A stretch of DNA of 64,000 bases, taken from assembly GCF_014192515.1 (NCBI RefSeq), contig NZ_JACHYB010000002.1, forward strand, positions 992,001-1,056,000. The letters are read 5' to 3'. Below are positions 37,023-47,640 of this stretch, one piece after another. The stretch is from Microbacter margulisiae (GTDB taxonomy: Bacteria; Bacteroidota; Bacteroidia; Bacteroidales; Paludibacteraceae). Positions within the stretch are counted from its first letter, which is position 1. Every line of letters begins with the position of its first letter. The notes under the pieces were generated by a model. That model saw only the letters and a list, made by a program, of their open reading frames with translations. It ran no database searches and had not been told where the DNA came from. The position numbers were made by a program, and so were the translations under genes.

Positions 37023-38291
37023 TTAATAGCGATTTTTCCACAATTGCTTCAAATAGGCTAACTGTTTTTGTTCCGCAGCATTATCCGCCGCTTCCCAAAT
37101 CCTTTTTGAAGAGAGGTTGTCTGGAAGATAAGGTTGTTGTGTAAAATGGCCGGGAAGATCATGTGGATAGACATAATCAGCTCCATAATGAAGCTGTTTC
37201 ATCAATTGAGTCGGAGCATTGCGTAAATGCAGTGGTACCGGAAGATCACCAGTCTCATCAACGATTTGTAAAGCCTTGTCAATAGCTAAATAAGCTGAAT
37301 TACTCTTAGGAGAAAGAGCCAGATAAATGGTCGCTTCCGAAAGAATAATCCGACTTTCGGGCCAACCTATTTTAGAAATAGCGTCAAAACATGCATTGGC
37401 AAGCAACAAAGCATTAGGATTTGCCAATCCTACATCTTCAGCGGCTAAAATCACCAACCGGCGTGCAATAAATTTCGGATCTTCACCGCCGGCAACCATC
37501 CGGGCCAGCCAATACACTGCTGCATCAGGATCGCTCCCTCTTACCGATTTGATAAAAGCAGAAATGATATCATAGTGCATTTCTCCCATTTTATCGTAAG
37601 CTACAGCGTGTTGCAATAAAAGTTGTGTTACAAGTTCATTCGTAATTTCTATCGTATTGCCTTCGTTGTAATTCAAGGCCATATCAATAATATTCAGCAA
37701 CTTGCGTGCATCTCCTCCTGAAAAACGGAATAATGCGTCAGTTTCAACAACATGAATATCATGTTGTTTTAGCTCTATATCTTCTGCAAGTGCCCGGTCA
37801 AGCAAAAGTTGTAAATCTTCCTGTTGTAAAGGATTTAACACAAAAACCTGACAACGGGACAGCAATGGTGTGATTACTTCAAAAGAAGGATTTTCTGTTG
37901 TTGCCCCAATCAACGTAAATGTTCCGTCTTCGACAGCACCCAGCAATGCATCCTGTTGTGACTTGCTGAAACGATGAATCTCATCAATAAATAATATGCT
38001 ACCCGGTTGATTAAAAAATTGCGATTTTTTCGCACGATCAATCACTTCACGGACATCTTTTACTCCTGAATTGATTGCGCTTAAAGCATAGAAAGGCCTC
38101 CTGAGTTGAGTAGAAATAAGACGCGCCAGGGTTGTTTTTCCAACTCCGGGCGGTCCCCATAAAATGAAAGAGGCAAGATGGCCCGACTCAATCATTTGTC
38201 GAATCACGCCATCTTTACCTACAAGATGCTTTTGCCCAACATATTCATCGAGCGAATGGGGCCGCATTCGTTCGGCAAGAGGAACTGACAT
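37023..38291 (-). CDS. rarA: Replication-associated recombination protein A (AAA ATPase)
   Basis: A 422-residue MgsA/RarA/WRNIP1 ATPase. MSVPLAERMRPHSLDEYVGQ opens the AAA module; Walker A is WGPPGVGKTTLARL, Walker B ILFIDEIHRFSKSQQDALL, and sensor 1 IGATTENPSFEV. The C-terminal tetramerisation part has VRGSDPDAAVYWLARM and AAEDVGLANPNAL. It acts at stalled forks with single-strand binding protein. It starts 12 nt after the LysM glucosaminidase gene, probably cotranscribed. Confidence 0.95.
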   Translation of the reverse strand: MSVPLAERMRPHSLDEYVGQKHLVGKDGVIRQMIESGHLASFILWGPPGVGKTTLARLISTQLRRPFYALSAINSGVKDVREVIDRAKKSQFFNQPGSILFIDEIHRFSKSQQDALLGAVEDGTFTLIGATTENPSFEVITPLLSRCQVFVLNPLQQEDLQLLLDRALAEDIELKQHDIHVVETDALFRFSGGDARKLLNIIDMALNYNEGNTIEITNELVTQLLLQHAVAYDKMGEMHYDIISAFIKSVRGSDPDAAVYWLARMVAGGEDPKFIARRLVILAAEDVGLANPNALLLANACFDAISKIGWPESRIILSEATIYLALSPKSNSAYLAIDKALQIVDETGDLPVPLHLRNAPTQLMKQLHYGADYVYPHDLPGHFTQQPYLPDNLSSKRIWEAADNAAEQKQLAYLKQLWKNRY

Positions 38292-38303
38292 ATTAATATT
38301 TCA

Positions 38304-39272
38304 TTAACGAAGTCGTAACACACGACCTGTTTGAGCTGGCGTACCATAAGGAATATCATTCATGGCATAGAGCTTTTTAATCTTAATCCCATAATACTGA
38401 GAAATTGAATACATTGATTCTCCAGGTAATATCTGATGCGTTGCCGGCACTGAAAGAGAAGCATGATTCTTTTTTCCACCCAGATAAACAACTTCTCCCG
38501 GTTGCAATGCATAGTTTTTATCCACTTCATTTCTATAGCGCAAAATACAAGTCAACAAGTTAAACTCTTTTGCGATAGAATGATAAGTATCTCCAGGCGC
38601 AGATATTACATATTTAATGCCATTATTTTTATAAACCTTATGCGTAAATGGAGCTTCAATAACGCCAAAATGGCTGCTAAACACCGAACTAGAATCAGCT
38701 AATGCCTCATCAATCGTCTTATTATCAATAGGATGATGACGAGAAGCTAACTGCATATGAACCCCTTCTTTATCCAACTGATCTAAATTATAAAGCTGGA
38801 TTATCTGAATCAGGTTTGCAGCATAAGTTCGGCTTGTTGCATAACCCGCATTTTGCAACCCTTCTGCCCACCCCTTATAATCCGTTTCAGGTAATAGGAA
38901 CAAAGAGGAATAACGGCTCCGCGTCAGCAAAAATTTTGAATGATCCTCGTAAGAAGCATAAACCGATGGATATTTTCGGAAACACTCGTGTTTCACATCG
39001 TCATCCTGATATACATGCGGACCAGTCCAATCACTGCATTTTATACCAAAATGATTGTTAGCTGTAGTCGCCAAAACACTTTTTCCAGCTCTTGATTCAA
39101 GCAAACCCTGGGCCATTGTTATACTTGCCGGAATACCATACTTTTGTTGTTCGATTAATGCCAACTTACGATATTGTCTGATATATGCTTCATAATCAGC
39201 CTGACGGCTCTGTGCCATCATAACAATTGGGGATAATGCCAGAATAACAAGAAAAAAGAGTTTGCCTTTCAT
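38304..39272 (-). CDS. Exported glucosaminidase with C-terminal LysM domains
   Basis: ATG 39272 (MKGKLFFLVILALSPIVMMA) gives a clean signal peptide; the frame runs 18 codons further up without one. Residues about 30-180 form a FlgJ-like GH73 glucosaminidase domain (YGIPASITMAQGLLESRAGK with the catalytic Glu, NNHFGIKC, AGYATSRTYAANLI). Two LysM peptidoglycan-binding motifs follow (YVISAPGDTYHSIAKEFNLL and HQILPGESMYSISQYYGIKI). It should cut glycan strands in the periplasm. Length 322 residues. Confidence 0.9.
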   Translation of the reverse strand: MKGKLFFLVILALSPIVMMAQSRQADYEAYIRQYRKLALIEQQKYGIPASITMAQGLLESRAGKSVLATTANNHFGIKCSDWTGPHVYQDDDVKHECFRKYPSVYASYEDHSKFLLTRSRYSSLFLLPETDYKGWAEGLQNAGYATSRTYAANLIQIIQLYNLDQLDKEGVHMQLASRHHPIDNKTIDEALADSSSVFSSHFGVIEAPFTHKVYKNNGIKYVISAPGDTYHSIAKEFNLLTCILRYRNEVDKNYALQPGEVVYLGGKKNHASLSVPATHQILPGESMYSISQYYGIKIKKLYAMNDIPYGTPAQTGRVLRLR

Positions 39273-39387
39273 ACGATAATAATTTATTAAGGATATATGA
39301 AACTTGCATGTTATATTATCACACATGAGTTGTACAAAATGCTGGTTTCAAAAAGTTTATAAAGTAATTATTGGTTAGCCTGTAGAA

Positions 39388-40038
39388 CTATTTAGATGCA
39401 GGTTTCCACTCACCCTGATGGAATATGAAACGAAGCTCAGAAGTTTTCATGTCAGGTTGCAACCCTTTCCAGTCTGATTTTCCCAGAAAATCTTTTTGGT
39501 CACATGTCGCTATAATAGAGGCTCGGGATGCATCAAAAGAATAACGCACAAACATTGGAGTCATCCATACCATGGCTTGTGTGGAATCATAAGCAGATAA
39601 AGTGGTTTTTAAAAAGTCGGATGCGTGAATATCAGGAGATGGAATAGAAAGTAGGTCCCAATTTAATGTGTAAAAAGAAAGACGAGACAGACAAGCTGGA
39701 GCACACACCGTTTTGCTAATCGCTATAAATTCAGGGTTTCCCTTATCAAACACCTGCAACTCAAGAGTTCCCCTTCGCGATGTCTGAAGAATAAGATGAT
39801 GTGCATTTTCATCCCATAGCCGGATATGGATATATCCGTTCATTCCATTAGAAACGGAATCCACTTTTTTATCAAAATAATAAGCCATTAGATCACTTCT
39901 GCGGGCTGAATCAAGCGCAAGAACAGAACCAGGCATTGACATAAAAAGTTGCTTCAATGTTGGGGGTTTTGCAACTATGGAAGTTGCTACACTTATCAAA
40001 CTGACCATTAGAAAACTTCTTAACAAAGTGGTTTTCAT
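39388..40038 (-). CDS. Exported DUF3256 family protein
   Basis: The frame opens at 40110 but ATG 40038 yields a signal peptide (MKTTLLRSFLMVSLISVATS, cleavage near IVA). The 216-residue product resembles the Bacteroidales DUF3256 family: FMSMPGSVLALDSARRSDLMAYY near the N-terminus and a central ISKTVCAPACLSRLSFYTLNW strand with two close Cys. Function unknown. It is followed by the glucosaminidase gene after 115 nt in the same direction. Confidence 0.72.
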   Translation of the reverse strand: MKTTLLRSFLMVSLISVATSIVAKPPTLKQLFMSMPGSVLALDSARRSDLMAYYFDKKVDSVSNGMNGYIHIRLWDENAHHLILQTSRRGTLELQVFDKGNPEFIAISKTVCAPACLSRLSFYTLNWDLLSIPSPDIHASDFLKTTLSAYDSTQAMVWMTPMFVRYSFDASRASIIATCDQKDFLGKSDWKGLQPDMKTSELRFIFHQGEWKPASK

Positions 40039-40200
40039 TCGTGCATAACTAAAGAGAGAAACATTACTTTCTCTATAAACGTGTGTATGGGCAAAATTAG
40101 CATGTTTCATACGACAATAATTTTATTTTAGGAACGGGTGGAATTTACATATTCATATTTTATATTGCTGGATATAAATAATTTACATGCTTATTCCATC

Positions 40201-43200
40201 TCATTTTGAATTTATTTTTCTATCAAATAGCTTTTTAAATGTCTCCCAATAGTCGACAAACAATTCGTCAAATGAACTGAAATTTTCCGTGTATGTTAAG
40301 CCGATTCCTTGCGTGTATAGCGATGGATTCAGTTCCTTGTAATCGTTGGTATGATTGTATGCTCTAACACTCCATTTGCCGTTCTGGGAAAATAAATACT
40401 GAATATCCAGATCGCCAATAAATTTAGTTGCAGAAAAATTATCGTCCCTGTAGCCTAAATTACCATTGATAATCCAACGATTGTTTTGATACTGAATGGC
40501 AGCTTCGTAATCATTTCCCTGCAAGCTTCCAAGTCCTGACCGGTTCCAGTTCAGTCCAAGATTTAAGCCTTTAACTGCCTGTGAAAGCCAGTTGTTCAAT
40601 TGGCTCGAAAGCGTTGAAGTGGCAACTGATAAAAGCTCATTTTGTCCCAGTGAATTGGTGGATGTCCGCATATAATCAGGCGTATAGAAACGCCCAAATG
40701 CCAATAAATATATAATTTGACGATTCATCATCTCATCCGTGTTGATAATGTTTTTGACTTCACGTTTCAGTTCATCACGGGCATTGGGAAGTTCAATATC
40801 AAACTTAATATCAGGATGCAGCAAATTTCCGGTAAGATTCAGTAAACAATTAACCAGAACACTGGTTCGATTGGTTGTTTTCAATAAATCTGCATCCATT
40901 AAATCGGCTAGCGATGCATTCACCTGATACGTCGCGTTAATATCAATGGTTGGATTCATCGCAGAGCCATCCCATCGGATTTTGCTCCCATTGTCGATTT
41001 TGAAATCTCTGAATAATGCATTCTGAAAAGTAAATAAATAATTTCCACTATTAACAGTATAATTTCCAAACATTTGAAGATCAGATGAAGTTGTATTATA
41101 CCACACATTTATCAAGCCTGACCCTATTGCATTGATTCTGTCGCCCGCTCTTCGATCGATTAGCAACTCAACGTGCGCTTCAGGAGTTATATTAAATGTG
41201 GTATTTATAATTGTCTGTGTATCGGTTGGCTTTAACTGTTTTGGAGTCTCTTTCTTCTGTTCCTTTCCATGATAATCACTCTTGGTGACATAGGTAATAA
41301 AGGTATTCGAAATGGATGACTGGGAATTATCTACTGAAAAGACCATGTTAGTTCCGGATTGAGAAGTTGCATTAACATCAATATGCGTGGTATTTCCCTC
41401 ATCATACACATGCACAGTTCCCGAAGCATAAGCTTTACCCCAGAAATATGAGTTGTTATTCTCCGTTGTGTTCAGTCCCAATAAATTATTTCCCTGCACT
41501 TTAACATCATAATGCCAATCTTTCAAATCTGTATTTCGCACAAGCAAAGCCAAATGTCCCTCATGCCCTTCCTGATCTTTAAATGCAAGATCGTGGGCGA
41601 AGATAGAACCTCTTCTCAAATGAATAGTATCATTGAATGTATATGTAGTATTCAGATAGCTTAAACCAGCCTGTCCTCCATTGACAAACTGATCGCCAAC
41701 AATCCAGAAATGCCTGTCTTTCAAAAATAATGAAATAGGCCCGCTTGCAGTCCCTTTCGGAGAAGCAAGAAACGTACATAAATATGGGTTCAGGAAATCT
41801 ATCGAGAGATGATTTGTTGTTCCGTTAAATGCTAATGAATCCAGTGAAGGATAGAAATTCCCGGACATAGTTACCAAGGTGGAATTTGTATTCTTATTAT
41901 AAACCTTCACCGAAGCGTTCAGAATGTTGTTTACTCCATCCCAGTGGCTTGTAACATAGTTATCTCCCCAATCGGCATTATTCAATCCAAAGTGATGAAT
42001 CACCAGATTTGCATTAGCCACCGGATGTTGCAGAGCACCAAACACAGTGACTTTTCCGTTTACCGATCCATTTAAACGGGGAGACTCCAGCTTAATCAGG
42101 TCCGAAACATCTTCCAGATGAATACCCAGCAAATCAACATTCAAACTATCACTAGGTTGAGATGAAACAGCGCCGGAAAGATAAAGATGCTGCAAATGGC
42201 GCTCTATCCCAAAATGATTAATCCAGAATGTATGAAAATCAGTTGTTATATCACAGGGCAACATATTCCACACAGAATCATTGACCATGATTTGTGTAGG
42301 CAAAATGGATATTTTTCCTGTCAACTGATTGTTATTGCGTAAAAAGTTCGTTTGTGTAACCAATTCTCCGGCAAAAGTCGGTTCTTTGTTGTTATCCCAA
42401 GACAAGCTGCTCCTTAAGGAATCATTTGCCGCCACAAAATTGGCATAGACATTCAGAATCGACGACCTTTGAAGCAACATCGCATTAAAATTAACTTCAC
42501 CTTTCTTATTCTGATTGTCGCAAACAAAATGCATATTAGTCAAATGACTTTTCCCAATGGTGGCATCAGGTACATCCAGTGTAAATTTAAACTGATTCTC
42601 TTTGCTGTTTAACGATCCCTGGATGGTCCCTCCGCGATGAAGCTGTACGGGCAAGTTCAGAATCGTACCTATCCTGTCAGTTGCAACAGAATCAAGGGTA
42701 AAATTCCAGGTCAGATCATTATAATAGGTAAGTTTTTGTCCTTTAGAGAATAACGACGGTAAATACAACGATGTCAAATAGCTCAAATCATTCCCTATTT
42801 TGCTCAGGTTGTAATGCCCTTCTATTTTCCCGTTTATCAGATTTGAAGAAACCAACACTTCATTCGTTGTCCCGGATGCCGGATGTGCCTCAATTTTCAA
42901 CAAAGGCAGCACAAAGCGATCTTGTCCGTTGTCAAGCGACAATTGATTGATAACAAGAGCCCCCTTGGCTTGCCCCAATAAATCGCCTTCAAGATTGGCC
43001 TGCAATTGCATGGAAACCGCCAGGTTTTTCCATTTTGGTGTTAAATGCAACGCATAAGGCTTGAAATTTTCAAAAGAAGCAGTAAACTGATACATCGGAT
43101 TGCTTTTATTCCAGTCGATTAATCCAGCAACATTAAACGTCACATTCGGATCATGAATAGATGCGGTTCCATCAAACTTGCGATTTTTGACTGATGCATC

Positions 43201-44652
43201 GAATAATATATTCTTATACAAATAATTTCTGAACACAAACGACGAGACGGTTGCATTTGCCTTCAGAACCATCGGCTTATCAGCAGAACTACTTCCTTTT
43301 CCCGATGCACGCAACGTCACATTACCTATTTGCGGATTATTCAGGAAAGCTCCTAACTGGAAACCATTCATACTCAATGTTCCGGAATAACTAAAGTCAC
43401 GCAGTTGATTCGTCGCGCTAAGTTTCAGATCAGTACGCAAATTACCCAACCTGGTGGAAACATTCCCGTAAGCCACCATTTCGCTTAAAAAACCCGTCAG
43501 CGATCCGCTGAAATAAATCGTTCCCAAACGCATGACAGGAACTGGCAACATAAATGGCTTATTCGTCAGGTCTGCAATAATATCCTGCAAATGTGCCATA
43601 TTCAGGTGCATCTGCTTCACGTTGGCATATACAAAGGCATCATTTATATTGGGAAGGCCACTGATCTCAAAATTTCCGTCAAATTTGAAATTATTCTTAT
43701 TCGTAATCTTCAAATCGTTGCACTTAATATCTGCAATCGTTCCTTCCAATCTGGTTGATAATTTGTATTCATCATCATACCCCTTGAATGCCGGGACAAA
43801 ACCACTCAAATCGGAGAGAATCACATTTGACGGCAACAATCGGCATTTCAACCTGACTTTGTTCACAAAGTCTGACAAATTGGATAGTTTTCCATACCTG
43901 AACGACACGCTATCCAACCGTAATGCACTCTTAGGCATTTCCAGAAGAAAACGAGGGAAAAAGACACGATGCGAATTTCCGACAACAACAGTTTGAAGGT
44001 TATTAATCTGAAATCCGGACCGCTCTTTCAATCCCAACGAATGGATCGTTGCGACAAGAGTATCGGATGAAAATTCTTTAAGTGACATGTCAAGGTGAAG
44101 ATTATCCACATCCATATTTGCCAGGCTAAAATGATTACCTGTCTGGTGTTTGCGTGCATCTGTTAACCGAAATCTACTATGATCCAGCTTGAAACGGCTC
44201 ACATGAAACGAAATTTTCATCGGGCCATGGATCGTATCTTTAGATGCAAACGCCTTCAACACAAAAGCCAGATTCGATTGTCCTGTCGAATCAATTCGTA
44301 AATGACAATCAAATTGATTCATATCTGCTTCGGTAATCGAAACTTTTCGTGCAAACAACTTCCAAAAATCAATCCTCACATTCACCTGATGCACATAGAG
44401 CAAAGTGTCCCGTTGTTGATCCTCAAGATAGAGTCCTTTCAAAATGAAATGCGAGAATGGCCGGAAAGAGAGTTGAGCGATATCAACGCGGGTATGCAAA
44501 GTTTCAGAAAGCTCGGATACAATTTGTTTTCGGACTACATTTTGCACATAAGTCATATTCAACAATATATATCCAAAAATAAACAAATAGACGATGATAG
44601 CAATAACGACCAAAGCCAGATTTGGAATTTTTTGTTTACTTTTGAGCATCAT
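40201..44652 (-). CDS. TamB-like translocation and assembly module protein (DUF490)
   Basis: A 1483-residue AsmA/TamB-type protein with one N-terminal membrane anchor (LALVVIAIIVYLFIFGYILL). An almost entirely beta-stranded periplasmic rod follows, and a C-terminal DUF490 domain (INTTFNITPEAHVELLIDRR, GSKIRWDGSAMNPTIDINAT, RQIIYLLAFGRFYTPDY). Such proteins bridge inner and outer membranes and carry phospholipids or help barrel assembly with TamA/BamA-type partners. It has its own promoter at 44779-44808. The Omp85-like gene at 49972-51075 is a conceivable but distant partner. Confidence 0.88.
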   Translation of the reverse strand: MMLKSKQKIPNLALVVIAIIVYLFIFGYILLNMTYVQNVVRKQIVSELSETLHTRVDIAQLSFRPFSHFILKGLYLEDQQRDTLLYVHQVNVRIDFWKLFARKVSITEADMNQFDCHLRIDSTGQSNLAFVLKAFASKDTIHGPMKISFHVSRFKLDHSRFRLTDARKHQTGNHFSLANMDVDNLHLDMSLKEFSSDTLVATIHSLGLKERSGFQINNLQTVVVGNSHRVFFPRFLLEMPKSALRLDSVSFRYGKLSNLSDFVNKVRLKCRLLPSNVILSDLSGFVPAFKGYDDEYKLSTRLEGTIADIKCNDLKITNKNNFKFDGNFEISGLPNINDAFVYANVKQMHLNMAHLQDIIADLTNKPFMLPVPVMRLGTIYFSGSLTGFLSEMVAYGNVSTRLGNLRTDLKLSATNQLRDFSYSGTLSMNGFQLGAFLNNPQIGNVTLRASGKGSSSADKPMVLKANATVSSFVFRNYLYKNILFDASVKNRKFDGTASIHDPNVTFNVAGLIDWNKSNPMYQFTASFENFKPYALHLTPKWKNLAVSMQLQANLEGDLLGQAKGALVINQLSLDNGQDRFVLPLLKIEAHPASGTTNEVLVSSNLINGKIEGHYNLSKIGNDLSYLTSLYLPSLFSKGQKLTYYNDLTWNFTLDSVATDRIGTILNLPVQLHRGGTIQGSLNSKENQFKFTLDVPDATIGKSHLTNMHFVCDNQNKKGEVNFNAMLLQRSSILNVYANFVAANDSLRSSLSWDNNKEPTFAGELVTQTNFLRNNNQLTGKISILPTQIMVNDSVWNMLPCDITTDFHTFWINHFGIERHLQHLYLSGAVSSQPSDSLNVDLLGIHLEDVSDLIKLESPRLNGSVNGKVTVFGALQHPVANANLVIHHFGLNNADWGDNYVTSHWDGVNNILNASVKVYNKNTNSTLVTMSGNFYPSLDSLAFNGTTNHLSIDFLNPYLCTFLASPKGTASGPISLFLKDRHFWIVGDQFVNGGQAGLSYLNTTYTFNDTIHLRRGSIFAHDLAFKDQEGHEGHLALLVRNTDLKDWHYDVKVQGNNLLGLNTTENNNSYFWGKAYASGTVHVYDEGNTTHIDVNATSQSGTNMVFSVDNSQSSISNTFITYVTKSDYHGKEQKKETPKQLKPTDTQTIINTTFNITPEAHVELLIDRRAGDRINAIGSGLINVWYNTTSSDLQMFGNYTVNSGNYLFTFQNALFRDFKIDNGSKIRWDGSAMNPTIDINATYQVNASLADLMDADLLKTTNRTSVLVNCLLNLTGNLLHPDIKFDIELPNARDELKREVKNIINTDEMMNRQIIYLLAFGRFYTPDYMRTSTNSLGQNELLSVATSTLSSQLNNWLSQAVKGLNLGLNWNRSGLGSLQGNDYEAAIQYQNNRWIINGNLGYRDDNFSATKFIGDLDIQYLFSQNGKWSVRAYNHTNDYKELNPSLYTQGIGLTYTENFSSFDELFVDYWETFKKLFDRKINSK

Positions 44653-44778
44653 ATTATGAACTATTCAAACGCTGCTGATCGAAGACAATTTTCAAGCTGT
44701 AGTTACAAATTCGTACTTATGGCCTTTATCGATCATGTCCAAGGTTGATTTGCCGGGCCCCGAAACAGTTAGCAACGG

Positions 44779-44808
44779 CAAATTTACTTGAAAATAAGAA
44801 CAGAACAA
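44779..44808 (-). promoter_or_regulatory. Promoter of the TamB-like gene
   Basis: Minus strand: TTG (44808-44806), 19-nt spacer, TAAATTTG (44786-44779). Confidence 0.6.
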
Positions 44809-44877
44809 ATAGCTATTCATCAATTAATTGCTTTTTATCCATTCTTTTCATTTTAGAGACAAACTAATCAACATCTT

Positions 44878-45621
44878 ATGACAGTTACTATTGAAACTTC
44901 GCTGGGATCAATGCTCGTCAGGCTGTATGACGAGACTCCGCTACACCGTGATAACTTTATCAAACTGGCACAATCCGGATTTTATAACGATCTGTTGTTC
45001 CATCGTGTAATCAAAAATTTCATGATTCAAACCGGCGATCCTGAATCGAAGAATGCCGACCGCCATAAACATCTTGGAGCAGGTGGTCCTGGCTATACAC
45101 TGCCTGCCGAAATCATATTCCCGCAACTTTTCCACAAACGTGGCGCTTTGGCAGCTGCCCGTCAGGGTGATGAAGTAAACCCTAACCGTGCTTCTTCCGG
45201 ATCGCAGTTCTATATTGTCCAGGGACAAACAATGACCGACGATGAACTGGATCAGTTTGAACAATCTGCCCGTTATGCAAAGGAAAAAGAAGTTTTTCAA
45301 CAAATCGCCTCAACCATGCGCGACAAGATTGTTGCTTTGCAAAGAAACAACGACACAGAGGGTCTCAATACATTACGGGATGAAATTTACGCAGATACAC
45401 AAAAAAAGGTTGATGCAATGGACCCGTTCCGTTTCACTCCAGAACAACGTGAAGCATACAAATCAGTCGGTGGAACTTCATTTTTAGATGGAAACTACAC
45501 TGTTTTCGGTGAAGTGCTGGAAGGTTTTGATGTCATTGATACCATTGCGGATGTAAAGACTGACTCTCACGATCGTCCGCACGACGATGTCCGCATCATA
45601 AACATCACGGTTAACGAGTAG
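44878..45621 (+). CDS. Cyclophilin-type peptidyl-prolyl cis-trans isomerase with helical insert
   Basis: A 247-residue cytoplasmic cyclophilin (no signal peptide). Active-site blocks are present: LLFHRVIKNFMIQTGDP, RASSGSQFYIVQG and YTVFGEVLEGFDVID. Between SQFYIVQG and FLDGNYTVFG there is an insert of about 75 residues, charged and helical (about 122-195), not found in minimal 165-residue cyclophilins but frequent in Bacteroidota. The insert may form a chaperone or docking arm; that is inference. A strong terminator follows. Confidence 0.9.
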   Translation: MTVTIETSLGSMLVRLYDETPLHRDNFIKLAQSGFYNDLLFHRVIKNFMIQTGDPESKNADRHKHLGAGGPGYTLPAEIIFPQLFHKRGALAAARQGDEVNPNRASSGSQFYIVQGQTMTDDELDQFEQSARYAKEKEVFQQIASTMRDKIVALQRNNDTEGLNTLRDEIYADTQKKVDAMDPFRFTPEQREAYKSVGGTSFLDGNYTVFGEVLEGFDVIDTIADVKTDSHDRPHDDVRIINITVNE

Positions 45622-45644
45622 CAAATCTCATTCTGATTACCTAC

Positions 45645-45682
45645 AAGCCAGAGATTCTACTCATTTTCTCTGGCTTCTTTTT
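45645..45682 (+). terminator. Terminator of the cyclophilin gene
   Basis: 10-bp stem AAGCCAGAGA (45645-45654) / TCTCTGGCTT (45667-45676) then CTTTTT. Confidence 0.85.
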
Positions 45683-45693
45683 GATTCATTTTT

Positions 45694-47565
45694 ATGGCTG
45701 CTTTTCTTCAGGTTGATCAACTTACAAAACGATTCGGGGATCTTTGGTTATTTGATGCGATTTCATTTTCAATTGCAGAAGGCGAAAAAGTCGGATTAAT
45801 TGCGCCAAACGGATCGGGCAAATCGACATTACTTTCTATTGTGGACGGCGATGAAGATTACGAAAGCGGATCTGTTATATTCCAATCAGGTCTGCGTGTC
45901 GGATATTTAAGCCAGGCCCCCTATTATGCTCCCGATCTCACTATTTTACAGGCCTGTTTCAATTCCAATAACGAAACCGTTCAACTTATCGCCTCTTATG
46001 AAGAAGCTGTCGCTGCAGAAAACCATACTGAAATGGAGCGGTTGTTGCCTATGATGGATCATTTACAGGCGTGGGATTACGAACAACGCATCAAACAAAT
46101 TTTATCTGAACTCAAAATCACCAACTTTCACCAAAAAATTGGCGAACTTTCGGGAGGACAGTTGAAACGTGTCGCGCTTGCCAATGTGCTAATATCCGAA
46201 CCTGAACTGCTTATCCTGGATGAACCCACCAACCATCTGGACACTGAAATGACCGAATGGCTGGAGGATTATCTAAACCGATCGCGGTTAAGCCTGTTTA
46301 TGGTAACTCACGACCGTTATTTTCTTGATCGCGTTTGCAATCGCATCCTTGAAATTGACAAACGTCAAATCTACAGCTATAAAGGTAATTTCAGTTATTA
46401 CCTTGAGAAACGTGAAGAACGTATTTCTGCACAATCTGCCGAAATAGACAGGGCTAATAACCTGTTACGAAAAGAACTTGAGTGGATGCGTCGGCAGCCA
46501 CAGGCTCGTGCTACAAAAGCTAAATATCGTATTGATGCTTTTTACCAGCTTCAGGAAAAAACAAAACAGCAACGCGATGATAAGGAAGTACGGCTGGAAA
46601 ACAAGGCATCTTATATCGGCAATAAAATTTTTGAAGCACAACATATCACAAAACGTTACGATCAACTCCTGCTGATCAATGATTTCAGCTACACCTTCAC
46701 CCGCTATGAAAAAATGGGGATTGTCGGCAACAACGGTACAGGTAAAAGCACATTCCTTAAAATGTTACTCGGCCAGATTATTCCCGACTGTGGCTTGTTC
46801 GATGTCGGAGAAACGGTTAAGTTTGGTTATTACAGTCAGGAGGGAATGCAGTTTGACGAGCAGATGAAAGTAATTGATGTCGTCAGGGATATCGCCGAAG
46901 TGATTGATCTCGGAAAAGCCGGACGCCTCACTGCCTCCCAGTTTCTGCAGCATTTCCTTTTCGAACCTGAAACGCAATATAATTACGTTTATAAACTCAG
47001 CGGAGGAGAGAAACGCAGGCTTTATCTCTGTACCGTCCTGATGCAGAATCCAAATTTCCTGGTGTTTGACGAACCTACGAATGATTTGGATATTGTCACA
47101 TTAAATGTCCTCGAATCGTATCTGCGCGACTACAAAGGCTGCCTGATTATTGTTTCGCACGACCGTTTCTTTATGGATAAAGTCGTCGATCATCTCCTTA
47201 TCTTCGAAGGCAATGGTGTGATCCGGAATTTTCCCGGCAATTATACGGACTATCGGGAATGGAAATCCCTGCAACTCCAGGTTGACAAGAAAACTGAAAG
47301 TAAAGATTCTAAACCCGTTAAACAAGCAAGGACAGAAACAAAACGTAAGATGAGCTTCAAAGAGCGACGTGAATTCGAACTCCTCGAAACCGAGATAGAA
47401 ACATTGGAAGCAGAAAAAACCACGCTCGAAAATGTTATCAACAGCGGCATCGCTGACTCTGCTACCCTCATTTCCCATTCACAACGTATTGCCGAAATCA
47501 TCAGCCTGATTGATGAGAAAAGCACCCGCTGGTTGGAACTTAGCGAAATTGAAAGCGGGAACTGA
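45694..47565 (+). CDS. ABC-F family ATPase (Uup-like)
   Basis: A 623-residue protein with two ABC domains and no membrane helices. Walker A motifs are APNGSGKST and GNNGTGKST, signatures ELSGGQLKRVALAN and LSGGEKRRLYLC, Walker B LLILDEPTNHLD and FLVFDEPTNDLD. The linker is helical and basic (WMRRQPQARATKAKYRIDAF), and the C-terminal tail from about residue 530 is a coiled coil, as in Uup-type ABC-F proteins that act on ribosomes or branched DNA intermediates. Resistance function is not indicated. Confidence 0.93.
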   Translation: MAAFLQVDQLTKRFGDLWLFDAISFSIAEGEKVGLIAPNGSGKSTLLSIVDGDEDYESGSVIFQSGLRVGYLSQAPYYAPDLTILQACFNSNNETVQLIASYEEAVAAENHTEMERLLPMMDHLQAWDYEQRIKQILSELKITNFHQKIGELSGGQLKRVALANVLISEPELLILDEPTNHLDTEMTEWLEDYLNRSRLSLFMVTHDRYFLDRVCNRILEIDKRQIYSYKGNFSYYLEKREERISAQSAEIDRANNLLRKELEWMRRQPQARATKAKYRIDAFYQLQEKTKQQRDDKEVRLENKASYIGNKIFEAQHITKRYDQLLLINDFSYTFTRYEKMGIVGNNGTGKSTFLKMLLGQIIPDCGLFDVGETVKFGYYSQEGMQFDEQMKVIDVVRDIAEVIDLGKAGRLTASQFLQHFLFEPETQYNYVYKLSGGEKRRLYLCTVLMQNPNFLVFDEPTNDLDIVTLNVLESYLRDYKGCLIIVSHDRFFMDKVVDHLLIFEGNGVIRNFPGNYTDYREWKSLQLQVDKKTESKDSKPVKQARTETKRKMSFKERREFELLETEIETLEAEKTTLENVINSGIADSATLISHSQRIAEIISLIDEKSTRWLELSEIESGN

Positions 47566-47570
47566 ATAAA

Positions 47571-47606
47571 AAAGCAGGAAAGATTTCAATCTCTTCCCTG
47601 CTTTAT
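47571..47606. terminator. Bidirectional terminator between the ABC-F gene and glyS
   Basis: 8-bp stem AAAGCAGG (47571-47578) / CCTGCTTT (47597-47604), extended inward by further pairing; A/T tracts on both sides and convergent genes. Confidence 0.7.
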
Positions 47607-47640
47607 ATTATGTTGATAGGCGTTCTTATCTCTATGTGGC